Counted from the stretch's first letter, positions 1-17,896 are shown. The stretch is DNA of 64,000 nucleotides from Viola odorata (GCA_963691705.1 OY829538.1:80172781-80236780); one strand, 5' to 3'. Numbers and translations: made by a program. Notes: generated by a model not told the origin, from the letters alone.

Positions 1-1706
1 GTGAAAGGAACAAACTTTACAGTCATGCATTCTACAAGAATCAAACGATTCTATTTATCTGTTCATGATGTAGAAACTAGAAACACACTTAGATAAAGGG
101 TTGATTAGTGAGTGACAGACATTCCAGCATATTTTAACAGAAAAAAAGAGACAAAAGAGAGTTTAAGTTTTTGAACTTTTCTTCTGCCTAGGCAACGGCA
201 TTCTAGTTCTACTGACAAAAAAATTAAGGTTAGCCCGGAAGCTATTTTATCCGTTCGGATATAGTTATCGTAAAATATTTTTTTTCCCCTACTTTTTAGT
301 TATCGAATAACAGTTTCTAATGTAAAAATACACTTTCAAATGTTAAATACACTACACAAGTGGTAAAAATGTAAATCAATTTCAGTATTAATCATCATCT
401 CGATTTTTATTCCATTACCTTTTACGATAACTATATAAACGAAGAGAGTATGATTTTTTTTCCCAAAAAAGTTGGAGAATAATTTTGGTGCAACAACTCC
501 TATACTTTTAATGTGTACCAAAATGATAGTAAGTCCTATAGGAAAAGAGTGCACATTACAAACCTTGTGATGTAGCCAGGAACCTGTAAAGCGCCTGGTT
601 TGACTCAAAAGTAGGAAAGCTTGGTCGTCATTTGAGTATGACCCTTAGCCATTTTTTAGGTGATTAATTAATTTCATTTTCTTGATATTAGCACGAAACT
701 AACTCCTACTATTTTTTGTGGGTCTCTCATATTTCTATCATTTTTCCATTTCCGCCTATGTCCAAAAAAGATTAATTTTCCGAAATACTTTACTAATTAG
801 TAGATTGATATCTCGATAAATTCAGAAATATGTGTTAATTACGTAACGAAAATGCACCAAAAGAAAAAAGTAAGATAAGATGTCAAGATGAGGGGAAATT
901 GAGGTCTCTGCCCTTTGAAAAGTTTGTATGTGAAGTTATGATATGACCTCTAACGGCTCTTTGCATATTTCAACCCTCCTAATTATTATTGCAAATATTT
1001 TGTCTTAATTTTAATTAATTAGCATCCCAAAAAAAAAGTTCAATTAATTATAATAATAAAAGTTATTGTTGGTAATATTACCAAATTATTCCAAACGGCT
1101 ACTGCTTGTTTGTTTGACTAAGATTTTATTGGCCAGCTGACATGTCGTGTAACGTTTATTCAACCATCACACTAACCACCACAAACTATCATTGGCGTTG
1201 AAAGACCCGGTTTACATGCTTTGACTTCTTCTGTCAAAGAAACAAAAGCAAGTCGTCTTGGTATTTTTTGCGTGCTAAATCGTGATGGAATCTACTCGAA
1301 TCTGGTGATCCATGTGGTTTTTATCTTTTTGTCGTATATAAAACTCGAAACTTAACGTCTTGTATTGTACAAAGTATCGTTAATCTACAAACTCATTCCG
1401 AGTCTGACAACTTTTCCACGAAGCAGTGACCAAGAGGAACAGCCAGCTAGCTATATTGATTAAAACATCTCAATCACCAAAAAGATTTAAGAGTTTACAA
1501 ATGGGGCAACTTCTCATTCTAAACTAGAATTGTTCTCTCAAACTACCATTTAGAATTACATATATAACTAACATAAATCCCTAATTAAACATCAATGAGA
1601 CCTTTATCCTTGTGCTTTGCAAATGTTTTCAACTCTAAACGATTATACTCGTCTTTTTTATTGTCGTCGTCTTGATCATCAACCTTGCAATGAGGTTGCT
1701 GTGTCC
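1..1706. other. intergenic, no gene seen
   Basis: AT-rich sequence downstream of the minus-strand CHX gene. I see no coding stretch with plant family similarity, no tRNA and no paired terminal repeats. The right end must hold the 3' UTR of the CHX gene. Confidence 0.6.
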
Positions 1707-4338
1707 CTAGGTGTTCCAACGAACCATTCGACGCGAAAAGAGTATCTGCAAAATTAACTTCTTCAAGACAGTAGTAGTATTTTGCTGCACTACAAGAACT
1801 GAACCTTGTGTGATATTAGACATAGCCAACAACTTGCCTAACGGTCCTAGCTCGGGATACGAGCGGCATTGGGCTAACCCTGCTGTGAGAGGTGAAACGA
1901 ACCCTTCACCCCTACCGACTATGTAAAGATCGTAAGGATGATGCATTTCTTTCAAGGCAACTGTTAAATCTTCATCATCATTCACCACCTTCTCTTTATA
2001 AGTGATGAACTTGTCCCCTGCAGTACGCAACCTGAACTCTTTTATATAGTTCTCATCAAGTGTAACTTGTGCGATGATATACAAGACCGATGACAGCAAT
2101 CTGTCATGATCAGATGGGATGTCCGGCAATTCGACTTCTTCCACATTTTCTCCAGGAAGAAATCTCACAACTGTTAAACGAATCCCTTGACTTCCTGCCA
2201 TTCTCCATGCATATGCTAATGCCTCTCGATCATCAGGGCCACCAATGAACACCATGGCTATTTTGCGCATTGTCAAGACAGATCCACTACTTAACCCAAC
2301 CCCTTTGTCCAGAAATATTCCGACCGAACATGGAGGACTATCTAGAACATTTCTGTTAACACCTCTAAATTGAGGGCTACATTCGCCAATCGTTTTTCCT
2401 TCACGTGAATATTTCTCATGGAATGGAAGTATCACTAACATTATTTCCTTTCCCTCAGCTATGTCACAGACATCATAAGGAATGTTTTCAAGTGGAGAGA
2501 CTGTCGTCAGATGTTCAAAGCTAACCATATCATTCAAATTCTGATAAATTTCAAGCGCACTGATTATCGGCTCTGATTTGGCATATCCGCGGTTTCGCTT
2601 ACTAAAGGGTACCCCAGATTCTTTCGTCGTGTGGACAATGTGGGCAGAGGTAGGGCCTGAGACCTCAACAAGATGGAGCGCAGCAACGAAAATAGGGGAT
2701 TTCTCTATTGCATTGGAAGAGTCTATGAGATTGATAATACCTGATACATGATAGTCGTGACAGCAAGCAAGAATTCGCAATTCAGCATTCGGTTTTGCAT
2801 TCTGTACTGATCTTTTCAAGCATCGGGATAGGTGACTGGACTGGATCTTAGGACGAGTGGCACAACCGCGTTCATCAACAGAATCGAGATTATCATCACT
2901 GCGTATTCTTGGCTTTGCAAAAACTGCACCAAGAATTCAACATTTGTGGTTATACCATCAACATGCTCTGATTTTGGGGGCAAATGATCAATAATTGAAA
3001 ATGAATATGGCAAATAAGTGAGAGAGAGGGATTACCGTATGATCCAAGCCCATGGTAAACACGACCAATGCCAAGATACCTCTCGCGTTCATAAGTAGCC
3101 CAAGAGCAAAACTGTCCTTCATTGCCATCTTATGAAAGTAACCAACGAAGAATGTGCTCAGTATCTTAGCTGAGCAAGAAAGAATCACGACAATTGATGC
3201 TTTTATCCAGGTGCCGGTAATGGTCCAAAATTTAACTCTTATCCCGCAGGAGGCGAAGAACAAAGGCAACAAGAATCTCGTTATGAATACCTCGCATCTG
3301 TCTAATAAAACCTTGGCTAGCACCCTATTTGGCATCATAAGCCCAAAATTAAAAGCCCCAATCATCATGTTCATTCCAATCATCTCACTGACAACTGCAA
3401 ATATTGAAATAGCAGCGATAAAGTAACCTAGATAGTTTTCGCTGAACTTGTTGTTTTGTCCACTAGTGCAGTCAATAATGTTTGCAAGAACAGGATGGAC
3501 CAAGAAGACACAAAACACTGTGAAACCAATAGTTGAAACAACGGAAATTGCTGCACTTACTGCATTCTGATGGAATGGCCATAATATTGCGACAAAAATC
3601 CATGAAACTAACTCACTGAGAACTGAAGTCGAGCTGGCCAGTGTTCCGATTTCAGAGTGAAGGAGCTTGAGATCACGTAAAACTTGAGAAACAACCGGGG
3701 AACCTGTGACTGCAAGTGTCACACCCCAGTAGAAGCAACCTATGGCATTATCACAGGTGATTCTGCCACTATTTAGGAGGAAGAAAAGGCCAACCCCAAA
3801 AATGAAGGGGATTAGAGCCCCGGCTGCAGCAATATGCACGGCTTTCTTGCTGGCGCGAAAGACTGAAGATATATCCATCTCTAGACCGATGAAGAACATG
3901 TGGCAGGTCAAGGCATAGTATGCCACAGTTTCAATTAAAATAACACTTTTCAAAGGAAACAACTGTTTAAAGAAATAGGTCTTCTCGAAGAATCCACTTG
4001 GCCCCAACAATACGCCACACTAAAAGCACAACAATGTTGTATACACATGATTCAGAATGATATTCAAAAACTGCAACAACCATGGATTTATGATGTTCTG
4101 GATTGCTTACCAGAATACTTGAGACAAACTGCGGTATCCAAATAGGTCTGAGAATGTAGTAGAGAACCTGAGTCGCGCAAGTGATGCAGGCAATCTGATA
4201 TGCTAACAGAGGGAAAGCTTGACTAAAGGGATTATCACTGTGCCAAAGGCTATGGCCCACGGTGATATTCACAACAAGACATGGCTTGGAGATGTTTGGT
4301 TCGTGAAGATACGAATTCTGGATTGCATTGACATCCAT
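1707..4338 (-). CDS. CHX-type cation/H+ antiporter, frame broken in the last exon
   Basis: Monovalent cation/proton antiporter of the plant CHX (CPA2) family, an endomembrane or plasma-membrane exchanger. Exons read on the minus strand are 4338-4111, 4019-3036 and 2923-1707, all phase 0 with GT-AG borders. Exon 1 gives a typical CHX start with a DNPF motif and a first membrane helix. Exon 2 holds the Na+/H+ exchanger core with many hydrophobic helices and the motifs LLGPSGFF, FIGLEMD and LLPLFFASCG. Exon 3 carries the cytosolic C-terminal regulatory region starting near NAKPNAELRIL. The membrane part runs to a TGA at 2816-2818 in one frame, while the C-terminal part is open in another from before 2880, so a frameshift lies in about 2820-2880. 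Apart from that, the length (about 810 residues) is normal for the family. It is either a recent pseudogene or a sequence error. The start at 4338 is the first Met after an upstream in-frame stop. Confidence 0.8.
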
Positions 4339-5298
4339 TTTCGTGACTCCAAGAGTTCGAGGTGAGTATGGCTAGAAAATCCCGCACCCTGAAAAAAGAA
4401 ACCAAAATAAGAAAAGCACATGCAGCATATTGACAGGTTTTAACAAGTTTGTCATCAACTCCACAAGAATTCATGGCAGGTGGTTCTAAATGGGGCTGGC
4501 ACTTTTGCATTGTTGTAATTGAGATCATTATTTTTTTTTTAGTTTGTTAGATTCTGTTGGGTTTTGTTTTCTCAAGCCAAAAGCAGACGAGTTTCTGTTA
4601 TGTTAGTTAACAGCAAACTATGAATTTTGTACCAACATATCCTCTCCTTTCTTTTTTATCTTGTTTATAGAAAAATTAAAGGGTGTAACTATATGTTTTC
4701 ACGTTAAGCCACCTAACTGTTTTTTTATTCTTTTCTGTTGAGCCAACCAACTTGTTATTTGTTAGTTAGAAGTTAAAATTAGATAGATAATTATAGAAAA
4801 TTATTTGGAAAATTAGATATCAACTTTAGTTGCGGACAGGTGGTAAGATACTTATCCACAGTCAATTGAGGTGTTAAATTCAAGTTTAAAGAATAACATA
4901 AACCACACTCGAATAGTCATCCTTTTAAACCCGACAATATTCAATGACACATCTACAGCAAAAAGAAGCAAGCAAGATTGGATCTAAATAATCCAAAAAC
5001 AAAATTTTGGGAAAATATATTAATTAATTAATTCTAAATTCCCAACTGCTAGGAGACAAGACAAACTTACAATAGATGCCAAACTCTTTTCCTTTTCACA
5101 TGAACAATCCATGTTAAATGTCAAATCTGCAATGTAATCACCTAAATGTAAGTAAATTACACAAGATTATACAGACAAAAAGACAACTTCAATGGAGAGG
5201 AGAAGGCAGTAGTGGCTCATAATCTGCTTTACATATTTTCATTTCCCCAGCTACATCCTACTCTTAGCTAAACAATGGCATTCCAATACCCTAAAACC
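4339..5298. other. intergenic between CHX and HMG-box genes
   Basis: AT-rich. The first 200 bases contain a possible 5' leader intron end of the CHX gene (a pyrimidine-rich stretch followed by CAG on the minus strand near 4391). Bases near 5040-5298 are the probable 3' UTR of the HMG-box gene. No other feature seen. Confidence 0.5.
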
Positions 5299-7250
5299 TT
5301 ACAAGTTGAACTCAGAGTCCTCATCCTCAGCTTCTTCGTCGTCTTCGCCACTTTCCTGCAATAAATATCATTTGAAGTAAATATATTACGAGTGAAAATA
5401 TTTACATCGCATGGGAGTTAAAGATGATGACGAGTTCAATAGTGTGAGGACTCATTGCAAGCTTACCTTCTTCCTAATGTATTCTGCAGTTGCTCTGTCA
5501 AAGTCTGCTCTTTTCTCAGTGGCGATGTCATAATATTTAACTTTTTCCTGCCACCGGCAAAAACTAATATTAGGAGATTATCCTGATGCAGGACAAACAT
5601 AGGATCCTAAAATTGTGAAGGTTTTAAGGATGGAAATGAGAAGTTTTTTCGGTAAGCATTTCATATTGGAAAAAAATTCTACTATCCTTACAAACATAAC
5701 CTATGGTTGGAACCAAGAGAGGTTCGCTGCATACTGATACTAATTGGAAGAATATATGGTGTACAAATAAGTACAAACCTCGTATGTCATTGTTTTCCAC
5801 TTCTCTCCACATGCTTTGCCAATCTGAAAAAGAAAAATATTACACAGTTCATGGGCAAGTAATTGAGAGGAGACAAGCAATCAAAGACAAGGAGAGCTAA
5901 AGAGTGCAAATACACATACATCCCGCATCTTCTTGACATCTGGATTCTGCTCTTGGAATTCCTTTCGGAAATCCTCCCTTCATAATCAAATAAAAATCAA
6001 TTATTTGGATGGAATATGTAAAAGTGTCCATTTTAGAGATCACTGAACAGGTAACATGGAGTGAATAGGAAAATAGAAGACAACTCATAAAGCAAAAAAG
6101 AAATTCATCTGAGATAAAGCCTAGCAGAATACTTCTGCCAGTCTTTTGTGTACTAAAGTGGCTAGGATAGTATAAAAACTGCTACTGGAAAAGTTTCCCT
6201 GCTTCGTCAAGAGTAAACTAAGACAGACAACATAGTACCAAACAACTTAATAGAGTAATGTTCACTTATTTCTGTACCCTTCGGCAGGGAAATTGAACTT
6301 AACCATCACAGTAACACCCATGCAGTTGTGTAAACTGATGCGAGAGTTTAATTCCAGGAAAAACACATCTTACGCCAAGATTTCATCGCTAATAACAGGC
6401 GACATCTAATCAAACAAATAAGGCAAGAACAACCTCATCTCTTCTATTAATGCAATGTCAAGTATTCTCCAAAAAAATTCCCTTGGCAAAGACGGAACAT
6501 AAGAGGAGATGAATCTACACCTCCTTTGGTTGTAACAACCATAAGCTAATGAAATACTAAGTTAAGTTTGTTGAGGTCCCTATTCGATTGCTTAACAACT
6601 AGTCAGGTAGATAAGTAGAGCCAACGCAGATTACTCAAGGGAACAGGCAGCTTAACAATGTAAAAAAGAACTTACAAGAAATAGAAGAATGCGGTAGGGG
6701 GTTTCTTGGGCTTTTTAGCATCAATTTTCACAATTTTCTTCTTCAACTTCGGTTTCCTATTCATTGCTGATTTTGGAATCTCCTCCATTTCACTACTACT
6801 CACACTCTGCCGCGCCTGGGACCTAGGCCTCAAAACCATTTTGCTGAAGGCACATTAAGCAACAATTCATTCAATAACCCAGCAACTAAACCCAATGACA
6901 CTATAAAATACACCCAAGAACATAAAAAAATCCCAACTTTTTTTCTTTTACATAAAAATGTGATCAAAGTAAGCAGCCCAAAACCGGTAAAACCACAAAA
7001 GGTTCCACAATTCACATTCTCCTTTACCTTATTTTATATGATAGTTCATGGGTTTCACCATCAACAGTCATAAAATACAAATACACAGCAGAAAACGAGC
7101 AATAACGGTATAAAATAATGGTACACATAAGTGATTGTGAAGGTGAAGGAGTGGTTACTCTTTAGAGACTGGTTCGGCGTTGGTCTGAGCCGTGGCGGAG
7201 GAAGCTGAAGAAGAGCTAGATTTCTTTGATTTTGCAGTTTTCTTCGCCAT
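5299..7250 (-). CDS. HMGB14: HMG-box chromatin protein, HMGB14-like
   Basis: Six exons on the minus strand: 7250-7159, 6843-6676, 5977-5920, 5823-5779, 5547-5467 and 5355-5299. All borders are GT-AG and phases agree, giving 166 residues. The N-terminus is Lys/Ser-rich (MAKKTAKSKKSSSSS). A single HMG box spans about residues 78-142, beginning KKPPTAFFYFLEDFRKEFQ and containing CGEKWKTMTYEEK and a tail helix ending at RKK. The C-terminus is a short acidic tail (GEDDEEAEDEDSEF). HMG-box proteins of this type bend DNA and act as nuclear architectural factors; the acidic tail normally tempers DNA binding. Closest by layout and length to the plant HMGB14 class; I am sure of the HMG box, less so of the exact subgroup. 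It is divergent from the KAS I gene across a 1.6-kb intergenic region. Confidence 0.88.
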
Positions 7251-8650
7251 GTTCAACGTTGTTGTTGCCGTTCCACCACTTCTGGTTCTGTGTTAGCGTC
7301 TTTTCTCATCTCTGCGGCTTTTTGACAAACGGGTAATCTTCATAAATTGACGGCATAAACAGCGTCGTTTTGGGTTGGATGAGGAAACCATGCGCTTTCG
7401 GATTGAAAAATGGTCTACTTATTTTCCTTCTTTTGAACGAAAAAAAGGGTCCAATTTTGTCAATAATAATAATAATAATAATAAATGACTATAAAATAAG
7501 AAATTAAAAATTAAAACTAGAATTTTAACTTGATACGAATAAAATTATAAAATATCCACGATTTTTTTTTATAAAAATAATCATAACTCCAAGCATATGT
7601 TTCATATTTTTCTACTAAAATAAAGAATTAATTTGTACTTAAGTATTTTAAAACTATCATTTGAACGATAAAAATACATATTCTTTCGATCGTATGGGTG
7701 TCTTCTTAATTTTTTTAAATACAAAACTAATCCCATACGAACTATTATGAATATAGAATATTTGCAAGCTAACATGAATTTCGTTAAACAGTTTTGATCG
7801 AATTTAGCAGTAATTGTAGTTCATACTCGAGAAAGCCCATTTCAATCTTATATGGGCTACGTTTAATATCTAATTGTAAGAACTTGGATCCTATTCAAGC
7901 CCACCGCAACTGGCCCATAAATTTATTGAGAATTAATTAATTATGTATTTACTTTATTATAAAATATAATGATTTTTTTAATAGGCTAATGAGTTTTATA
8001 TAAAAAGAAAAAAAAATACACAATTTATACCGCAAAATATTAATTGTTTGACGAGTGATAAAAATACTAGTAACAATTTGAATCAGATTCGAAATTCATC
8101 TCCATTTGTATAAAAACAAAAACAAAAAACATTGATGTGGAAGTTTCCCTTTGGGTGAGGGAGGACGAGATTTAGTTGAGGAGTTGAACAATCCAATATC
8201 CCATCCACCCACCTAAGAAGAAGGTGATTGCATTAAATTATGGGGAGTTTTTTAGGTGCTACTTTAAGGTATCATTGAAACTTGAAATCTATTTATTTAT
8301 TTATTATTAAATAATAATGTAAGTTTAAAGGATTAGAAATATTTGTTTACGATTTAAAAATTAATTTTGTTTGCACCGTATCAACTTATTTATAAATTTA
8401 TGATTACAAATTTGTTAGTGTAATGCCGAAAAAATTATATCTTTTAAAATTCATATTGATATAAAATTATAATTATCGATCACCTAATAAAAACAATTCA
8501 TTCTCTCATAATTTGTTTTACATTTTACCTGAAATTCGTTTTTAAAATTTAACTATACTTAAACGTGATCGAAAAGCACAGAAAAAATAAATAAAAAGCA
8601 CTCATGCCAAAGTTCCTAAAAGTAGGCCCCGCTTCTCTTCCACTTATCCG
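7251..8650. other. divergent intergenic region, HMG-box and KAS I promoters
   Basis: Shared upstream region of two divergently transcribed genes. It is strongly AT-rich and contains an AAT microsatellite. No coding potential, tRNA or terminal inverted repeats were recognised. Confidence 0.5.
7462..7483. repeat. AAT trinucleotide microsatellite
   Basis: About seven tandem AAT units in the promoter region between the HMG-box gene and KAS I. Confidence 0.9.
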
Positions 8651-8684
8651 ACGTGGCAGTATTTTTCTGAACAGCAAACGTGGC
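8651..8684 (+). promoter_or_regulatory. two ACGTGGC (G-box/ABRE-like) motifs upstream of KAS I
   Basis: ACGTGGC occurs at 8651-8657 and again at 8678-8684, about 170-200 bases before the KAS I start codon. These are bZIP/bHLH-type binding cores. Their position close to the gene makes them plausible promoter elements. Function is inferred. Confidence 0.4.
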
Positions 8685-8854
8685 AGACTAGCTTTCTCTT
8701 CGATAAAACTTCCTACCCATCGAGCAATTCCTGCTTAGTCTGCTCTGCTCACTACTGCTGCTCTCTCCACCATAGTTATCATCGCCTTCTCCAAATCTCA
8801 CTCCCTCCGCCCACCTCCACCTCCTCCTCCGCCGTCGCCACCACCACCACCACC

Positions 8855-11831
8855 ATGCAATCCCTTCATTCCCCATCTCTTCGCTCATCTCCTTTAGGCC
8901 CACTTAACAAGAAGCTCCTTCACAATGCTGCGACCAAGCCTCTGCCGAGGAGGCTTTCATTCATAACCGCATCATCCTCCACTACAAATTCCACTATTTC
9001 CACTCCCAAGCGCGAGAAAGATCCGAAGAAGCGCGTGGTAATCACTGGCATGGGTCTGGTCTCTGTTTTTGGAAATGATGTTGATGCGTATTATGACAAG
9101 TTGTTAGAAGGAGAAAGTGGGATTGGACCCATTGATCGGTTTGATGCGTCTAAATTCCCCACTCGGTTCGGTGGCCAGATCCATGGGTTTAGTGCCGAAG
9201 GCTATATTGATGGAAAGAATGATAGGAGGCTTGACGATTGCTTGAGGTATTGCATTGTTGCTGGGAAAAAGGCTTTGGAAAGTGCGGGTCTTGGTGGGGA
9301 TAAGCTCTCAACGGTATTGAGTTTTTGAATTCTTTTCTGTATTTTTGTGTTCTTCTGTTTGGTTGATTTCGTTGTTCTGCTTTTTGTTGGGGATCTTTGT
9401 TTTTAGATGCTTGGATCTAATATAGGTTGTGATTTGTCATTTTAAGTCACAGAGATGAGTTTGCATCGCATTTGTACCTTTGCATCGTTATTATATGCTA
9501 GAATTGGTGATTCTTTATTATTAAGATAGTGTCTTCATGAAAAATGGACAGCGTGCAAGACAAAATTGTTTGGCATTCATATTTCATTCTGTTTCTCTCT
9601 TTTAAAATTGAAGGAGTTTGTATGCATGCATGTCTTTTGGATTAACAGTTCAGAAGATACTTAATTGCTTGTTTTTATGTGTAAATATAGATTGACAAGG
9701 AGAAAGCTGGTGTGCTTGTTGGAACTGGAATGGGTGGCCTTACTGTCTTTTCAGATGGTGTTAAGGCTCTGATTGAGAAGGGACACAGGAAAATCACTCC
9801 ATTTTTTATTCCTTATGCCATAACAAACATGGGGTCTGCATTGCTTGCTATTGATCTCGGTTTCATGGGTCCAAATTACTCAATCTCCACTGCTTGTGCT
9901 ACTTCGAATTATTGTTTCTATGCTGCTGCTAATCACATTCGCCGGGGTGAGGCTGAGATGATGGTTGCTGGTGGAACTGAAGCTGCCATTATTCCAATTG
10001 GCTTGGGGGGCTTTGTAGCGTGTAGGGCCTTATCTCAGAGAAATGATGATCCTAAAACTGCTTCAAGGCCATGGGACAAAGACCGAGATGGCTTTGTTAT
10101 GGGTGAAGGTGCTGGAGTTTTGGTAAGCCTTTTATTTTATTTTTATGTCCTGCTAAAGTTGGACTACACGTAGGTGTATATTTAAGCTTCTTGACTTCTT
10201 CTCTAAACTCTAAACTCTTCCTTCACTACATAAGTACTTTTTTTTTTTTGCACTTTCCTGAACATGATAGATATATGAATGGAATTCTACTTGAATAATT
10301 TGATTTATTAAGTTAGTAACAATTTGCCATGGTTTTCTGGAAGGTAATGGAAAGTTTGGAACATGCAATGAGGCGAGGTGCACCAATCATTGCCGAGTAC
10401 TTGGGTGGTGCTGTTAACTGTGACGCTTACCACATGACTGATCCAAGAGCTGACGGTCTTGGGGTCTCTTCATGCATTTTGAGAAGTCTTGAAGATGCTG
10501 GTGTGTCACCTGAGGAGGTATCTGTCTGTTTTGTTAAGATCAAAATTTCTCTCGTTTTATGGTGAATTTCGTTGCAGTATATGTTCTCTCTATTGGAAAG
10601 GGACAAATAAGGCCAGTCCCTTACAATGAAGGGCATTGAGATTCCAGCTATAGGGATGTAGATACTTTTGTTTTAGATATGTCCATCTCTAATGCAGCAA
10701 AGAGCATCAACAAAGTCAAGGCCTGTCATGATCCAAGCGGAGTAGTTGAAATGAAAATCATATGTTGCTGTTGATTATGGCTGGGAAGTTAGTTAGTTTG
10801 ACCTCTTGTTCCTTTGGGAAGCAGATGATGGTAGAAACTGTGGCATATTAGGCATTCTTACCCCAGTGCTCTTGGTTGGTTAGAGATGGGCTTATCTTTA
10901 CTCTTCTGCGCAACTGACACAGTTGTCTAATAGCTGCTACAAGAATCTTAATGTCCTTTATTGTGAGTGATGGCCTATTCCCCCTTCTGAATAGCTACAC
11001 CATCTCCTATACGGCCACTTGTTGCTTGAGGGCATAGACTAGGGGAGATGGTGATAGAGATGCTTTGTTATCTTGAGCTGTATGGGCAAGTAAACTGCAT
11101 TTCTTTTTAGGTTAACTACATAAATGCGCATGCAACTTCTACTCTTGCTGGTGACCTTGCTGAGATAAATGCCATCAAAAAAGTATTCAAGGACACTTCA
11201 GGGATAAAAATCAATGCAACTAAGGTAACACCAATCGCACTCTTCTCCCCCTCTGAATTCTGTTTCTGTGGGAGTTTTCCTTCCCTTCGATTATCTTAAT
11301 TGAGAAGGGTCTGGTGTTGATGTCTTACCATTGTGCATTTTTTATTTTCTACTGACTTGGTTTTGATTTCAGTCGATGATAGGGCATTGCCTTGGTGCTG
11401 CTGGGGGTTTGGAGGCAATTGCCACCATAAAGGCCATAAACACAGGATGGCTGCATCCCAGTATTAATCAATTTGTATGTATTGGACCATTTATCTGTTT
11501 AAATTCTATAAATCAGTGGTTCTTTAGGTTTACTTTTGCTTCACTTAGAATCGTATAACTGTGCACCTGACTTATTCCTGTTTACGTGACTGTAGAATCC
11601 AGAGCCTTCGGTTGACTTTGACACTGTTGCTAATAAAAAGCAACAGCACGAGGTGAACATTGGTAAGATGGCAAAACCTTTGTGGCTTTTTTCATCTTCA
11701 ATTGTTTTACTAGCGCCCCAAGTGTCTGAAACCATTTTTTCTTTTGCTGTTATTTGTTTTCAGGCATTTCAAATTCTTTTGGATTTGGAGGACACAACTC
11801 AGTCGTTGCATTTTCTGCATTTAAGCCCTGA
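8855..11831 (+). CDS. KAS1: 3-oxoacyl-[acyl-carrier-protein] synthase I, chloroplastic (KAS I)
   Basis: Condensing enzyme of plastid fatty acid synthesis; it elongates acyl-ACP with malonyl-ACP, typically from C4 to C16. Seven exons: 8855-9313, 9691-10122, 10344-10517, 11111-11224, 11373-11474, 11596-11662 and 11764-11831, all GT-AG with matching phases, giving 471 residues. Residues 1 to about 50 form a Ser/Arg-rich transit peptide. The mature enzyme starts near [19 protein letters not shown]. The catalytic triad is visible: Cys222 in [11 protein letters not shown], His362 in [12 protein letters not shown], and His398 in [11 protein letters not shown], with the conserved Lys393 in NATK. The protein ends [18 protein letters not shown], as in the KAS I family, which distinguishes it from KAS II and mitochondrial KAS. 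Start chosen as the first Met, in the context ACCATGC after a CCACCA run. Intact. Confidence 0.96.
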
Positions 11832-12595
11832 GCATTTTCGACTTGGTTATTTTATATCTGCGTTATTTTACTGGTCACTGAGGCTCCCTTGTCTTTTAAC
11901 CTGAGGTGTTGCATGCATAGTTAGTACTCTTCTAGCCATTTGTAGTTGTGAGCTGTGCAATAATTTTCTGGGTTAAAACCTAGCTTTAAGGTTGATGGAG
12001 TTTTGTGTAATTTGTTTTCCTTGGAACTTTTCGAACTACTGCAAGCTATTTGCAGGGCATGTAATTCGGATAAGTGTTTTTCAATTGTGTAGCTGAAAGA
12101 AGAATACGTCGAAGAGTCTATTTCTATTTGATCTAAAATATGTTGCCATTGATGTCGTTTTTTAGTTTACAAACAAAATATACAATGCAAATTTACCAAA
12201 ACAGAAAGGGAAGAAACCGTTGTTTTTGAATAGCTGGACTAGAACATGGTGTGCGAACCCAAAAAAGACCTTACAATGTGATTTAAGCCACTCAATACTC
12301 GGTGGCTTTTAAACCATGCGTGTGCTTCTCAGTCCGATAATGCTCAATCGAGAAGTTTCTTATTCGATAACATTCAATATCAACCGATATGTACACCTTT
12401 TTTTTTCATTGATATATATATATAAGGCTGAGAAAACATTTAGAAAAGCCGAAAAAAGCATACTGAGAAGAGAAGAAAAGAAAAGAAAAGAAATAATGCT
12501 TGAATTGAATTAAAATTACTCTTATTATTAGAAAGTAAAAAAGAAGAAGCATTGGTGTCTTTTATAATTGCACTAAAGGAAAGCTAAGTTAGATT
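11832..12595. other. intergenic between KAS I and MCM3
   Basis: Holds the KAS I 3' UTR, a short AT dinucleotide run near 12411-12422 and a purine-rich AAAAG/AAGAG tract near 12465-12492. No other gene seen. Confidence 0.5.
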
Positions 12596-12700
12596 GCTGG
12601 GCCTGCGTAGCCCAAAAACATCGAGAGCCCATCTAAGAAGAGGCCCATTTAAATTCCCGCCAACACGAGGGGTTACCCTCCACTTTGTTCCCGCCAAAAC
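12596..12700 (+). promoter_or_regulatory. MCM3 promoter: paired E2F-like sites and site-II motifs
   Basis: TTCCCGCCAA occurs at 12654-12663 and TTCCCGCCAAAA at 12688-12699, both matching the core of E2F-binding sites. Two TGGGCC/GGCCCA motifs (12598-12603 and 12642-12647) resemble plant site-II elements of genes active in dividing cells. They lie 140-245 bases before the MCM3 start codon. E2F control of plant MCM genes is established; use of these exact sites is inferred. Confidence 0.65.
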
Positions 12701-12840
12701 CACACGCCTTGCCTCTCCATCCCTAAAGGTAAAGGGCGCAAACAAAAAAAACTCTCATTTCTACTCTCTCCTTCCCTCTGCAAAAAAGAAGAAAAAGAAG
12801 GTGTAATCGGCGGCACCAAAATCGACCTGAAACGGCGAAT

Positions 12841-17271
<4,431 letters not shown>

Positions 17272-17896
17272 GCTCAAGAGAATCACCTGCACTCGCAAGT
17301 TCTTAGACAGGTATTATGCAGTAGCTCTTCTGCTTGTTTTCTCTGTGTGCATTTTTTCTGTACCCCATCCTTTTTACATAGAAATTTATGCTTGTGCTCT
17401 GAGTTTTGACCATATGATTAAGAACTAAATTTCTCACATTAATGTTTGTTTTTATATATTTTTTGTTATTTTTTCCTTCATATTTTTCTGGTTTATTAAT
17501 TCTGGTTTAAACATGTGGCATAGGTTGCTGCTTGCTGAAAGCATCTAAAAGTGGAAGCAAAAATGAACTTGGGAGTGCCTAGAAGATAGTATTTTAGTTC
17601 AAAAGTGAAAGTTTGTACTATCTGGTGCATTTGCATACTGATTGAACAACCCATGTTTATGTTTCTAATTTTCTTTCTTTTGTTAACATTATCTCAGACA
17701 AGTTTTTTCCCTCTCTGAATAACTAATCTCGTTCAGATATGGTCGGACTTTAAAGAGAGTAACCCTAGACTCAAACCTTAGAAGGCGAGGTGATGAACAA
17801 AGTCCTCACCTTAGTCGTAAAGGCGATTAAGCTGTGTACATGTAAATAAATCTCTAATCATAAAAACGATGTTTACAACGTAACTAAAAGCAACAA
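17272..17896. other. intergenic between MCM3 and COBRA-like 3' ends
   Basis: Convergent 3' ends of the two genes. T-rich, with no coding similarity seen. Confidence 0.5.

Noticed and set aside
4250..4528. Possible extra 5' coding exon of the CHX gene (92-codon frame)
   Set aside because: The part overlapping exon 1 is in a different frame, and the frame of exon 1 has a stop just upstream. The CHX start motif fits Met at 4338.
8688..8903. Minus-strand ORF with Trp and Arg runs
   Set aside because: Antisense of the CCACCA-rich KAS I leader and transit peptide; composition artefact.
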